Positions 1-7,687 of a stretch of DNA of 64,000 bases are shown here, piece after piece. Position 1 is the stretch's first letter. Every line of letters begins with the position of its first letter. The stretch spans positions 1,178,970 through 1,242,969 of the forward strand of contig NZ_VKKS01000001.1 of assembly GCF_019402645.1 (NCBI RefSeq), in the 5' to 3' direction. The notes under the pieces are model-generated. The model was not told where the DNA came from. It made no database searches and saw nothing but the letters and a program-made list of their open reading frames with translations. Made by a program: the position numbers and the translations under genes. The stretch is from Morganella morganii (GTDB lineage: Bacteria; Pseudomonadota; Gammaproteobacteria; Enterobacterales; Enterobacteriaceae).

Positions 1-1
1 C

Positions 2-388
2 GATACACTGGCAGTGTGGAAACTGGACAGGCTCGGGCGCAGTGTCAAAAACCTGATAGCGCTGATATCTGATCTGCACGAACGCGGCGCACATTTCCGG
101 TCACTGACGGACAGTATCGACACCAGCACCGCGATGGGGCGCTTTTTCTTTCATGTCATGTCAGCGCTGGCAGAAATGGAACGCGAGCTGATAGTGGAAC
201 GGACGCTGGCAGGATTGGCCGCAGCGAGAGCGCAGGGCAGAGTCGGAGGACGACCGGCGGTACTGACAGGTAATGACCGGGAGCAAATCGGCCGCCTACT
301 GGATAAAGGGTATTCCCGGCAGCAGCTGGCTATTATTTATGGTGTGGGGGTATCGACTATTTACCGGTATTTTCCTGCCACAACGTAA
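2..388 (+). CDS. Serine site-specific recombinase (Hin/Gin/Pin DNA invertase), 5' truncated by window
   Basis: The reading frame is open from base 2, so the gene begins upstream and the N-terminal part carrying the catalytic serine is not visible. What remains is the end of the resolvase catalytic domain (KLDRLGRS with its conserved Asp/Arg residues, then FRSLTDSIDTSTAMGRFFFH), the long E helix (ALAEMERELIVERT), the GRVGGRP linker, and a C-terminal helix-turn-helix (GYSRQQLAIIYGVGVSTIYR). The family inverts short segments, typically phage tail-fibre genes, by cutting and rejoining at paired sites with the help of Fis. Spacing and motifs match Gin/Pin closely. With the adjacent DinI-like gene it suggests the edge of a prophage. 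Which segment it inverts cannot be seen. Confidence 0.9.
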   Translation, partial: DTLAVWKLDRLGRSVKNLIALISDLHERGAHFRSLTDSIDTSTAMGRFFFHVMSALAEMERELIVERTLAGLAAARAQGRVGGRPAVLTGNDREQIGRLLDKGYSRQQLAIIYGVGVSTIYRYFPATT

Positions 389-389
389 A

Positions 390-425
390 TAAACAAAGCC
401 GCGCTGGTGGATATCCGGCGCGGCT
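390..425 (-). terminator. Rho-independent terminator of the dinI-like gene
   Basis: GC-rich hairpin (AGCCGCGC paired with GCGCGGCT, 397-425). On the minus strand it is followed by a T-rich run (TTGTTTATTT). It lies just past the dinI-like stop codon and may also separate the gene from the convergent invertase. Confidence 0.6.
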
Positions 426-430
426 GTCAC

Positions 431-715
431 TTACTTATCAAAATATTCTACATCATCAGAGGCACCTTCCATTTCCGGCACCCAACTGCCATCCTCAAAA
501 ATCTCCTGCAGTATCTCTTTTATTTTTTTATTGTCCTTATCATTTTTCCCACCAGTTACTGACATCGATGCATTGGTTCCCCACGCAATACGAACGTTCA
601 TATCCTGATACTGAATCCGGAACTTTCTGTCTATTTCCTTTTCCAGCGCCTCAAATATACCCAGCGGCATCATCTCTTTTTGGTTTCTGCTGAAAATAAC
701 ATCAATACGGAGCAT
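431..715 (-). CDS. DinI-like family protein (SOS-inducible, phage type)
   Basis: The 94-residue product begins MLRIDVIF and shows the DinI family pattern: an N-terminal beta strand, an amphipathic helix (ALEKEIDRKFR), a second strand (VRIAWG), then the KKIKEILQEIFEDGSW helix that resembles KQRISEILQETWE of E. coli DinI. DinI binds RecA and modulates SOS co-protease activity; phage versions are thought to tune prophage induction. The ATG at 715 is preceded by GAGGTGAT at good spacing. A near-perfect LexA operator lies just upstream, so SOS control is strongly indicated. It has a longer acidic C-terminus than E. coli DinI. The RecA link is family knowledge, not shown here. Confidence 0.85.
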   Translation of the reverse strand: MLRIDVIFSRNQKEMMPLGIFEALEKEIDRKFRIQYQDMNVRIAWGTNASMSVTGGKNDKDNKKIKEILQEIFEDGSWVPEMEGASDDVEYFDK

Positions 716-731
716 GCGATCACCTCACTTA

Positions 732-751
732 TACTGTTTAAATATACAGTA
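732..751 (-). promoter_or_regulatory. LexA box (SOS operator) of the dinI-like gene
   Basis: TACTGTTTAAATATACAGTA is a near-perfect 20-bp LexA operator: CTGT-N8-ACAG with TA/TA flanks and an AT-only core. It is centred about 26 bp upstream of the dinI-like start codon, where it would overlap the promoter. Confidence 0.9.
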
Positions 752-1189
752 AAATTTAGACGCGTAGCCGATAAATGTCAAGAACAGACATTAACAATCA
801 TCAGATATGTGTACATAATGATGCTCATAACCATATTTTTTATTGGCTTTGTTGTTTGTATTATTTTGATATAAAAGAATTTATTTTTATTTATTATTAT
901 TCTGGTGGCGGATAATAATGCGTTGTAGTGGCCCGAGAAGTGCCTCACTGCTGATAACCGTGATCTTATCTGTCGCTGTATTTTTATATCCGGTAAGTAC
1001 GGATATCACAGAATTCTGATTATTTTCAGTCATATAATTTTATTTGATATCAATTCTCATTCGCAAATTATTATCATCAGGTGATGAGGGCTGTTCAAGC
1101 AATTTCTGTCCGGCGGGAGAATTTACACGGAAAAAGTGAGCTGCATCTCAACTATATGGTGCAGGAATGATAACTGCGGGTGATGAATA
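752..1189. other. Non-coding spacer, probable prophage/chromosome junction
   Basis: AT-rich stretch between the SOS-controlled gene and the aroH terminator. No tRNA or convincing gene is visible; the only candidate is a 33-codon hydrophobic ORF listed separately. If the left-hand genes are a prophage end, the attachment site should lie here, but with only one edge in view no direct repeat can be identified. Confidence 0.4.
918..1019 (+). CDS. Possible 33-residue hydrophobic small protein
   Basis: ATG at 918 opens a 33-codon frame ending TGA at 1017-1019. The product has a basic N-terminus (MRCSGPR) followed by a hydrophobic run (SLLITVILSVAVFLYP) that could form one membrane segment. A GGTGGCGG stretch upstream could be a ribosome binding site. 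It lies in the probable prophage junction. Tiny hydrophobic ORFs occur by chance and no homologue is recognised, so support is weak. Confidence 0.22.
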   Translation: MRCSGPRSASLLITVILSVAVFLYPVSTDITEF

Positions 1190-1214
1190 AAACAGGATGC
1201 AGAGCATCCTGTTT
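1187..1214 (-). terminator. Terminator of aroH
   Basis: Perfect 11-bp stem (AAACAGGATGC / GCATCCTGTTT) with a 3-base loop. On the minus strand it is followed by TATTC. It sits about 20 bp past the aroH stop. Confidence 0.7.
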
Positions 1215-1231
1215 CAGAATCAGTGCGGAGG

Positions 1232-2281
1232 TCAGCTGAAACGGGCATCTGCCGCGTCAGTCAGAATATCCAGCATGGTGACAGTATCTGCCCAGCTCAG
1301 GCACGGGTCAGTAATAGACTGCCCGTAAACCGGTGCTTTGTGATTCACCAGTTTCTGCGTCCCTTCCTGGATAAAGCTTTCGGCCATAATACCGGCGATA
1401 GCCCGCGAGCCGTCTTTGATCTGCTGCGCGACATCCCGGGCGACATCCAGCTGACGGCGGTGGATTTTCTGGCAGTTACCGTGGCTGAAATCAATGACCA
1501 GATGTTCCGGCAGATCAAACTGACGCAGCTGATCACAGGCATGGGCAATATCACCGGCAGCATAGTTCGGTGTTTTACCGCCGCGCATAATAATGTGCCC
1601 GAACGGATTGCCTTTGGTCTGGTAAATGGTCATCTGTCCGTCTTTATCCGGTGACAGGAACATATGACCGGCCTGTGCGGCACGAATAGCATCAATCGCA
1701 ATTTTGATATTGCCGTCAGTGCCGTTTTTGAAGCCGACCGGGCAGGAGAGTGCGGAGGCCATTTCTCGGTGGATCTGGCTCTCCGTGGTACGGGCACCGA
1801 TAGCCCCCCAGCTGATGAGGTCAGCAATATACTGCCCGGTAACCATATCGAGAAACTCGGTGGCGGTCGGGACATTCAGTGCGTTAACGTCGATCAGCAG
1901 TTTCCGTGCCAGCCGGATACCTTCATTGACCTGGCAGGAGTTATCCAGACGCGGATCCGAAATGAGGCCTTTCCAGCCGACAACAGTGCGTGGTTTTTCA
2001 AAATAGGTGCGCATCACGATTTCAAGGCGTGAACTGTATTTTGGCAGCAGCTCGCTCAGTCGCTGTGCGTAATCCAGTGCTGCTATCGGGTCATGCACGG
2101 AGCAGGGGCCGACAATCACCAGCAGACGCGGGTCATCACCGGTTAAAATACGTTCAATACGGGCTCGTGACGTTGTCACATTTTTATTGATTGTTTCTGT
2201 GGCCGGAAACTCACCGGCCAGCGCAGACGGGGTGATCAGTTTGTCTATCGCCCGTGTGCGCAGTTCATCCGTTTTTTCCAT
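1232..2281 (-). CDS. aroH: 3-deoxy-7-phosphoheptulonate synthase, AroH type
   Basis: DAHP synthase condenses phosphoenolpyruvate with erythrose 4-phosphate, the first step of the shikimate pathway. The 349 residues match the E. coli type I enzymes end to end: MRTYFEKPRTVVGWKGLI, TATEFLDMVTGQYIADLISW, GARTTESQIHREMASALS and FKNGTDGN are the diagnostic blocks. The start MEKTDELRTRAID aligns with E. coli AroH (MNRTDELRTARIE) better than with AroF or AroG. Its position beside ppsR/ppsA also follows E. coli aroH, so it is assigned to the Trp-sensitive isozyme. I saw no trp operator in the 145 bp upstream; a CRP-like palindrome is present instead. The enzyme uses PEP, which neighbouring PpsA produces. 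Confidence 0.95.
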   Translation of the reverse strand: MEKTDELRTRAIDKLITPSALAGEFPATETINKNVTTSRARIERILTGDDPRLLVIVGPCSVHDPIAALDYAQRLSELLPKYSSRLEIVMRTYFEKPRTVVGWKGLISDPRLDNSCQVNEGIRLARKLLIDVNALNVPTATEFLDMVTGQYIADLISWGAIGARTTESQIHREMASALSCPVGFKNGTDGNIKIAIDAIRAAQAGHMFLSPDKDGQMTIYQTKGNPFGHIIMRGGKTPNYAAGDIAHACDQLRQFDLPEHLVIDFSHGNCQKIHRRQLDVARDVAQQIKDGSRAIAGIMAESFIQEGTQKLVNHKAPVYGQSITDPCLSWADTVTMLDILTDAADARFS

Positions 2282-2327
2282 AGATTAATGTTGTCTCTGA
2301 ATTCGGTCAGTTGCTGTGTGAAATCAC

Positions 2328-2343
2328 AGTGATACCGATCACA
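2328..2343 (-). promoter_or_regulatory. CRP-like palindrome upstream of aroH
   Basis: AGTGATACCGATCACA matches the CRP half-sites TGTGA-N6-TCACA at 9 of 10 positions. It is centred about 55 bp before the aroH ATG, within the ppsR-aroH spacer. A nearby TGTGAAATCACA palindrome (2317-2328) abuts it. The match is direct; CRP binding is inference. Confidence 0.45.
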
Positions 2344-2426
2344 ATAAACGAAAACGTGATGATTACAAGATACAAATGCAGAAAGCGGATCACCGGGTGA
2401 TGTGATCCACTTAACCGTTTCTGCCG

Positions 2427-3290
2427 TCAGAACATACGGCGGTTTAATCCCAGAGAATCGATAATTTTTGTCGATATCTCTTCGACAGAATAGTTGGTGG
2501 TGTTGAGGTAGCTGATTTTGTGTTTACGGTACAGTGCTTCTACTTCTGCCAGTTCCATCCGGCACTGACGGATTGAGGCGTAGCGGCTGTTTTCACGACG
2601 CTCTTCCCGGATAGCGGCCAGGCGCTCAGGATCAATGGTCAGACCGAATAATTTATTATTATACGGTTTCAGAGCGGCCGGCAACTGAAGGTTGTCCATG
2701 TCATCTGCGGTGAACGGATAGTTGGCGGCCTGAATCCCGAACTGCATTGCCAGATACAGGCTGGTCGGGGTTTTACCGCAGCGGGAAACGCCGAGCAGGA
2801 TCACCTGTGCCTGGTCCATATTGCGCAGGGAGACGCCGTCATCATGTGCCAGTGCGAAATCAATTGCGGCGATACGGGCGTCATACTGGCTCAGATTGCG
2901 TTTGGATAAGCCGTGTGTCCGGTTGAAAATCGGCTGCGGTTCCATCTGAATCTCTTTCTGAATCGGAGCGACCAGAGTCTGAACAATATCCTGGCAGCAG
3001 CCCTGACTGCTGGTGATAGCTTCTCGCACGTCCTGACAGATGATGGAGTAGAACACCAGAGGGCGTAACCCGGTAGTTTCAAAAATGGTATCGATTTTTT
3101 GTTTGATTTCCAGCGCACGCTCTACGGTTGCCACGAAAGGCAGGGTGTAAGCGATAATATCAATAGGGAACTGTGACAATACAGCATGACCTAATACTTC
3201 CGCTGTAATTGCCGTTCCGTCAGAAATAAAGAAGACACTCCGTGTTTCTTTATTTTGTGTATCAGAAGATGAGCCGGTTGTGATAGACAT
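2427..3290 (-). CDS. ppsR: Phosphoenolpyruvate synthase regulatory protein (PSRP)
   Basis: Bifunctional kinase/pyrophosphorylase (DUF299 family) that inactivates PEP synthase by ADP-dependent phosphorylation of a threonine near its catalytic histidine and reverses this by Pi-dependent phosphorolysis. The 287-residue product has [17 protein letters not shown] at the N-terminus and a P-loop GVSRCGKT at about residues 167-174, both family hallmarks. It is about 10 residues longer than E. coli YdiA, mostly in the poorly conserved N-terminus. It is transcribed divergently from its target ppsA across a spacer carrying two Cra-like boxes, and lies upstream of aroH in the same direction. Confidence 0.96.
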   Translation of the reverse strand: MSITTGSSSDTQNKETRSVFFISDGTAITAEVLGHAVLSQFPIDIIAYTLPFVATVERALEIKQKIDTIFETTGLRPLVFYSIICQDVREAITSSQGCCQDIVQTLVAPIQKEIQMEPQPIFNRTHGLSKRNLSQYDARIAAIDFALAHDDGVSLRNMDQAQVILLGVSRCGKTPTSLYLAMQFGIQAANYPFTADDMDNLQLPAALKPYNNKLFGLTIDPERLAAIREERRENSRYASIRQCRMELAEVEALYRKHKISYLNTTNYSVEEISTKIIDSLGLNRRMF

Positions 3291-3314
3291 GTTATTTATT
3301 TTCCTATGTTTTTT

Positions 3315-3328
3315 GCTGAATCGATAAT
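3315..3328 (+). promoter_or_regulatory. Cra (FruR) box 1 in the ppsR-ppsA spacer
   Basis: GCTGAATCGATAAT fits the Cra consensus RSTGAAWCSNTHHW at every position. It lies about 190 bp before the ppsA ATG, close to the ppsR start. In E. coli Cra activates ppsA; binding here is inferred. Confidence 0.55.
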
Positions 3329-3392
3329 CCGGAGCAACGGCACAAATAAATTAAAACATGATTATAAAGGATAAAAAAATATTGTAATCGGG

Positions 3393-3406
3393 TTGATCGA
3401 TTCACC
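3393..3406 (-). promoter_or_regulatory. Cra (FruR) box 2 in the ppsR-ppsA spacer
   Basis: The minus strand reads GGTGAATCGATCAA, also a full match to RSTGAAWCSNTHHW. It lies about 105 bp upstream of the ppsA ATG, a plausible activator position for the ppsA promoter. Confidence 0.6.
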
Positions 3407-3508
3407 TGTCTATATTCTTACAAACATTGTGATAATCTGTTTCTGATGCTCAGCAGAGCCCGTATTTCCGATTTTACCTTCTTTTGAATGTTAAAAGGAT
3501 TGCTTGCA

Positions 3509-5887
3509 ATGTCCAACAATGGTCAAACCCCGTGTAATGTACTTTGGTATAACCAATTAGGTATGAATGACGTACCCCGTGTCGGTGGTAAAAATGCGTC
3601 TTTAGGCGAAATGATAACCAATCTTTCCGGATTAGGCGTGTCTGTTCCCAATGGTTTTGCCACCACGGCACAGGCCTTCAATGACTTTCTTGAGCAAAGT
3701 GGCGTCAACCAGCGCATTTATGAGTTGCTGGATAAAACGGATGTTGACGATGTCAACCAGCTGGCGAAAGCAGGTGCGCAGATCCGCGCATGGGTAATTG
3801 ACACCCCGTTCTCCGCTGAATTTGAGCAGGATATCCGTCACGCGTATGAACAGCTGTCCGAAGGTGAGAAAGGCGCATCTTTTGCTGTGCGTTCTTCCGC
3901 AACGGCTGAAGATATGCCGGATGCCTCCTTCGCGGGACAGCAGGAAACCTTTTTAAACGTGCAGGGTATTGATGCGATTATGGTCGCTATCAAGCACGTA
4001 TTTGCTTCATTATTTAATGACCGCGCGATTTCCTATCGTGTGCATCAGGGCTATGACCACCGCGGTGTTGCACTGTCTGCCGGTGTTCAGCGCATGGTGC
4101 GTTCTGACCTCGCGTCTTCCGGCGTGATGTTTACCATCGATACCGAGTCCGGCTTTGACCAGGTTGTCTTTATCACGTCAGCTTACGGGCTGGGTGAAAT
4201 GGTGGTACAGGGGGCGGTAAACCCGGATGAGTTTTATGTCCACAAACCAACTCTGGCGAAAGGCCGTCCGGCGATTGTCCGCCGCACCATGGGTTCCAAG
4301 AAAATCCGGATGGTTTATGCGGATGATACCAGCCACGGCAAACAGGTGCGTATTGAAGATGTGGATGCAGAGAAATGCAAACGTTTCTCACTGACCGACA
4401 GCGAAGTGGAAGAACTGGCAAAACAGGCCGTCACCATTGAAAAACACTACGGTCGTCCGATGGACATCGAGTGGGCGAAAGACGGTAATAACGGCAAGCT
4501 GTATATCGTACAGGCGCGTCCGGAAACTGTCCGTTCTAATCAGCAGGTGATGGAACGTTATCAGCTGAACGGCCAGAGCAATGTTCTGGTTGAAGGGCGT
4601 GCGATCGGCCACCGTATCGGTGCCGGTGTGGTGAAAGTGATTCACGATCTGAGCCAGATGGATCGTATTCAGCCGGGTGATGTGTTAGTCACTGATATGA
4701 CTGACCCGGACTGGGAACCGATCATGAAGAAAGCGGCGGCGATTGTGACCAACCGCGGCGGCCGTACCTGTCACGCGGCAATTATTGCCCGTGAACTGGG
4801 TATTCCGGCGGTTGTCGGCTGCGGCGATGCCACTGAGCTCCTGAAAGAAGGTCAGGAAGTGACGGTTTCCTGTTCTGAAGGGGATACCGGTTATGTTTAC
4901 GGCGGCATGCTGGACTTTGATATCCACTCTTCCGAAATCGATAAAATGCCGGAAGTGGGCACTAAAATCATGATGAACGTCGGTAACCCTGACCGTGCAT
5001 TTGACTTTGCCTGTCTGCCGCATGAAGGTGTCGGTCTGGCGCGTCTGGAATTTATCATCAACCGCATGATTGGCGTACACCCGCGCGCACTGCTGGAATT
5101 TGACAAACAGGCCCCGGAATTACAGGCTGAAATCCGCAGCATGATGCAGGGCTATGATGATCCGGTGGAGTTTTATATCGGTCGTCTGGTTGAAGGGATT
5201 GCCACTATTGCCGCGGCCTTCTATCCGAAGAAAGTGATTGTCCGTCTGTCTGACTTTAAATCCAACGAATATGCTAACCTGGTCGGCGGGGATCTGTATG
5301 AGCCGCACGAAGAAAACCCGATGCTGGGCTTCCGTGGTGCAGGCCGCTATGTGCATGATGATTTCCGTGATTGTTTTGCGCTGGAATGTGAAGCAGTGAA
5401 ACGTGTGCGTAATGACATGGATCTGACTAACGTTGAAGTGATGATTCCGTTTGTCCGTACAGTGGCACAGGCTGAAGCGGTGGTTAACGAACTGGCGGTT
5501 CATGGTCTGAAACGCGGTGAAAACGGTCTGCGTCTTATCATGATGTGTGAAATCCCGTCAAACGCACTGCTGGCAGACCAGTTCCTCGAGTATTTCGATG
5601 GCTTCTCTATCGGCTCCAACGATATGACACAGCTGACTCTGGGTCTGGATCGTGACTCCGGTGTGGTTTCCACACTGTTTGATGAGCGTAACGATGCGGT
5701 GAAAGCACTGCTGTCGATGGCGATCAAAGCGGCGAAAGCACGTAATAAATATGTGGGAATCTGTGGTCAGGGTCCATCCGACCACCAGGATTTCGCGGCC
5801 TGGCTGATGGAAGAGGGAATCGACAGTGTTTCTCTTAATCCGGATACTGTAGTGAAAACCTGGATTTCATTAGCAGAAAATCGTTGA
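3509..5887 (+). CDS. ppsA: Phosphoenolpyruvate synthase
   Basis: Converts pyruvate, ATP and water to PEP, AMP and phosphate during gluconeogenic growth. The ATG at 3509 ([13 protein letters not shown]) is chosen because it aligns with the E. coli start, has an AAAAGGA site at good spacing and gives the same length, 792 residues; an in-frame ATG at 3488 adds seven residues. Domains are an N-terminal ATP-grasp PEP/pyruvate-binding domain ([11 protein letters not shown] at the start, [20 protein letters not shown]), the swivelling phosphohistidine domain with [17 protein letters not shown] (catalytic His near residue 422) and a C-terminal barrel ending in [12 protein letters not shown] with its catalytic Cys. 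Divergent from its regulator ppsR; Cra boxes lie upstream and a strong terminator follows. Confidence 0.98.
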   Translation: MSNNGQTPCNVLWYNQLGMNDVPRVGGKNASLGEMITNLSGLGVSVPNGFATTAQAFNDFLEQSGVNQRIYELLDKTDVDDVNQLAKAGAQIRAWVIDTPFSAEFEQDIRHAYEQLSEGEKGASFAVRSSATAEDMPDASFAGQQETFLNVQGIDAIMVAIKHVFASLFNDRAISYRVHQGYDHRGVALSAGVQRMVRSDLASSGVMFTIDTESGFDQVVFITSAYGLGEMVVQGAVNPDEFYVHKPTLAKGRPAIVRRTMGSKKIRMVYADDTSHGKQVRIEDVDAEKCKRFSLTDSEVEELAKQAVTIEKHYGRPMDIEWAKDGNNGKLYIVQARPETVRSNQQVMERYQLNGQSNVLVEGRAIGHRIGAGVVKVIHDLSQMDRIQPGDVLVTDMTDPDWEPIMKKAAAIVTNRGGRTCHAAIIARELGIPAVVGCGDATELLKEGQEVTVSCSEGDTGYVYGGMLDFDIHSSEIDKMPEVGTKIMMNVGNPDRAFDFACLPHEGVGLARLEFIINRMIGVHPRALLEFDKQAPELQAEIRSMMQGYDDPVEFYIGRLVEGIATIAAAFYPKKVIVRLSDFKSNEYANLVGGDLYEPHEENPMLGFRGAGRYVHDDFRDCFALECEAVKRVRNDMDLTNVEVMIPFVRTVAQAEAVVNELAVHGLKRGENGLRLIMMCEIPSNALLADQFLEYFDGFSIGSNDMTQLTLGLDRDSGVVSTLFDERNDAVKALLSMAIKAAKARNKYVGICGQGPSDHQDFAAWLMEEGIDSVSLNPDTVVKTWISLAENR

Positions 5888-5908
5888 TTCAGTCATTTAA
5901 AATGATTA

Positions 5909-5938
5909 AAAGCCCGGATTATTTCGGGCTTTCTTTTA
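5909..5938 (+). terminator. Terminator of ppsA
   Basis: Hairpin AGCCCGgattattTCGGGCT (5911-5930) followed by TTCTTTTAT, about 20 bp after the ppsA stop. Confidence 0.85.
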
Positions 5939-6015
5939 TCATTCGGTGTTAGAATGTCTGTGCGCACTTAAGGTAAATCAAAATAAAACCAAATCAGATA
6001 TCCTGTATTACAGGC

Positions 6016-6124
6016 AAAAAAAAAGCCTATCATGGGCTGACAGGCAAAGACTACACACAGCAATATTTATATTCAGAAGGTATCGTTGTAATGAATAACA
6101 ATACCTTTTAATTCGTTACTTGAT
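6016..6124 (-). ncRNA. rprA: RprA-like small regulatory RNA
   Basis: Read on the minus strand, 6046-6064 gives TTGCTGTGTGTAGTCTTT followed by GCC, identical as I recall it to the 3' part of E. coli RprA. It runs into an 8-bp terminator stem (6025-6045) and nine T residues. Upstream lies a separate 11-bp hairpin (6074-6109, AAGGTATTGTT / AACGATACCTT). A -10-like TAATAT is at 6132-6137, giving an estimated 5' end near 6124. The location, downstream of ydiK on the same strand, is that of E. coli rprA. RprA is Hfq-dependent, induced by RcsB, and activates rpoS translation. The linker between hairpin and conserved block is only about 13 nt here, so the rpoS-pairing segment may differ. The 5' end is an estimate. 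Confidence 0.8.
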
Positions 6125-6160
6125 GGCTGATATATTAAAATAATTAAGATATTCCTGCAT

Positions 6161-6175
6161 TAAGAATTGTCTCAA
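6161..6175 (-). promoter_or_regulatory. Candidate RcsB box upstream of rprA
   Basis: TAAGAATTGTCTCAA (minus strand TTGAGACAATTCTTA) matches the Rcs box TAAGAATATTCCTA at about 10 of 14 positions. It is centred near -43 relative to the estimated start, the usual RcsB position. A second partial match, TTAAGATATTCCTGCA, lies at 6144-6159. Confidence 0.5.
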
Positions 6176-6326
6176 TATATATATTTACTGATTGTTAGAT
6201 AAGTGAAATATATTCAAAACCTCTGTCCGTATCCGGAATAAGTCCGGTGCGGATATCTCAATGTATATTAATATTTCAAATTATTAATGCTATTTATGAA
6301 CCACAATTGAATAATTAATTAAATAT

Positions 6327-6354
6327 ATCAGAGGTGCAGAAATGCACCTCTGAT
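6327..6354 (-). terminator. Terminator of ydiK
   Basis: Perfect 12-bp stem (ATCAGAGGTGCA / TGCACCTCTGAT) with a GAAA/TTTC loop, followed on the minus strand by ATATTTAATT. It lies just past the ydiK stop and would separate ydiK from rprA. Confidence 0.75.
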
Positions 6355-6362
6355 TAGAAAAC

Positions 6363-7478
6363 TTATTCTTTTTCTGAGAGTTGTTCTTCCATATAAGCAC
6401 GAACCTCGGTCAGATCATCCGACGGCTTCGGCACATCATTCATCCATGCCTTCAGCAGAGTGTAGGAAACTGCCAGTACGACAGGGCCGATAAAGAGTCC
6501 TATCATTCCGAGTGATAACATTCCGCCGATAACCCCCGTAAGAATCAGAATCATCGGTAAATCCGCCCCCATTTTGATGAGATACGGACGCAGCACGCCA
6601 TCCATGGTGGCAACAATGCCGGCCCAGACAATCATGATCACAGCCCAGGTGGTATCCCCTGTCCAGAACAGGTAAATAATGGACGGGATCATAATCAGCA
6701 GCGGACCGAGTTGTGCGACACAGCAGATAAAGATGAGTACCGTCAGGATGGCTGCAAACGGCACACCGGCCAGCCCCAGACCCAGTCCGCCGATAATCGC
6801 CTGAGTTAAGGCAGTCACAACCACCCCCAGCGCCACGGCACGTACAGACATGGCTGCCAGCAGCACTGCGGCATCACCGCGCATCCCCGCGAGTCGGAGG
6901 GCAAAGTGGCGGAAGCCGCGCATCGCTTCTTCACCCTGGAGGTAGAGCAGGCCGCTGAACAGCAGCATAATCGCCAGATGGAACAGGAACTTACCGGCAC
7001 TCAGTAACTGTGTCAGGAACCAGGCTGCGCCCTGTCCGAGGTAGGGCTGAATTTTCGCCATCATGGCGTTGCCGCCGCTGGCGACCAGGCTTGTCCAGCT
7101 GGCGAATAATTTCGGCCCGATAACCGGGATGGAGTCGAGCCAGTAGAGTTCCGGCAGTGTCAGCTGGCCGGGGGATTTTACCCAGCGCATCATCGGTTCG
7201 CTGTTTTCGACAATACTGTTGATAAGCAGTGCCAGGGGAAAGACAAACAGCAGAATAATCAGCATGAGCATGATAGATGCCGCTATCCAGCGGCTGTTAC
7301 GGACACGGCGTCGGATTCCGGTATAAACCGGCCAGGTGGCAATGACTATCATACCTGCCCAGACGAAGCCCGGAAGAAACGGACTTAATACCCAAAAACT
7401 AATGGCAATGAGAATTGATATCGCCCCGATGGCGAATATTAGTTTAGGTAAATCATAACCCGGTTGCGATTTTTCCAC
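6363..7478 (-). CDS. ydiK: AI-2E family membrane transporter YdiK
   Basis: Integral membrane protein of the AI-2E/PerM family (PF01594), 371 residues, matching E. coli YdiK in length and position. Hydrophobic segments include IFAIGAISILIAISFWVLSPFL near the N-terminus, MIVIATWPVY, SIMLMLIILLFVFPLALLI, the AAILTVLIFICCVAQLGPLL and LPMILILTGVIGGMLSLGMI blocks, and IGLFIGPVVLAVSYTLL near the end, about eight helices in all. The substrate of YdiK is not established; family members export small solutes or signals, and some are Na+/H+ antiporters. It is divergent from ydiJ across 190 bp and followed by the RprA-like RNA, as in E. coli. Confidence 0.92.
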   Translation of the reverse strand: MEKSQPGYDLPKLIFAIGAISILIAISFWVLSPFLPGFVWAGMIVIATWPVYTGIRRRVRNSRWIAASIMLMLIILLFVFPLALLINSIVENSEPMMRWVKSPGQLTLPELYWLDSIPVIGPKLFASWTSLVASGGNAMMAKIQPYLGQGAAWFLTQLLSAGKFLFHLAIMLLFSGLLYLQGEEAMRGFRHFALRLAGMRGDAAVLLAAMSVRAVALGVVVTALTQAIIGGLGLGLAGVPFAAILTVLIFICCVAQLGPLLIMIPSIIYLFWTGDTTWAVIMIVWAGIVATMDGVLRPYLIKMGADLPMILILTGVIGGMLSLGMIGLFIGPVVLAVSYTLLKAWMNDVPKPSDDLTEVRAYMEEQLSEKE

Positions 7479-7687
7479 GGATAAGTTTCCCTTTGTAAAT
7501 GAATTAACTGGTTGTTCCCGATAAAGGAGCGCAAATATTGCGTTATTTTATTGCAGGCGCAAAATGAATACATTGTGTGTTAAGGTGAATATTCTCGCAT
7601 GAATCATGCATCAGAATGAAGAGTTAACCACATAATTATATTGTCAGATTCGCAATGTGACCATTTATGATAAAAGAGCCGCAGATA

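Noticed and set aside
680..874. 64-codon plus-strand frame overlapping the dinI-like start and LexA box
   Set aside because: It runs through the operator of the opposite-strand gene and has no RBS.
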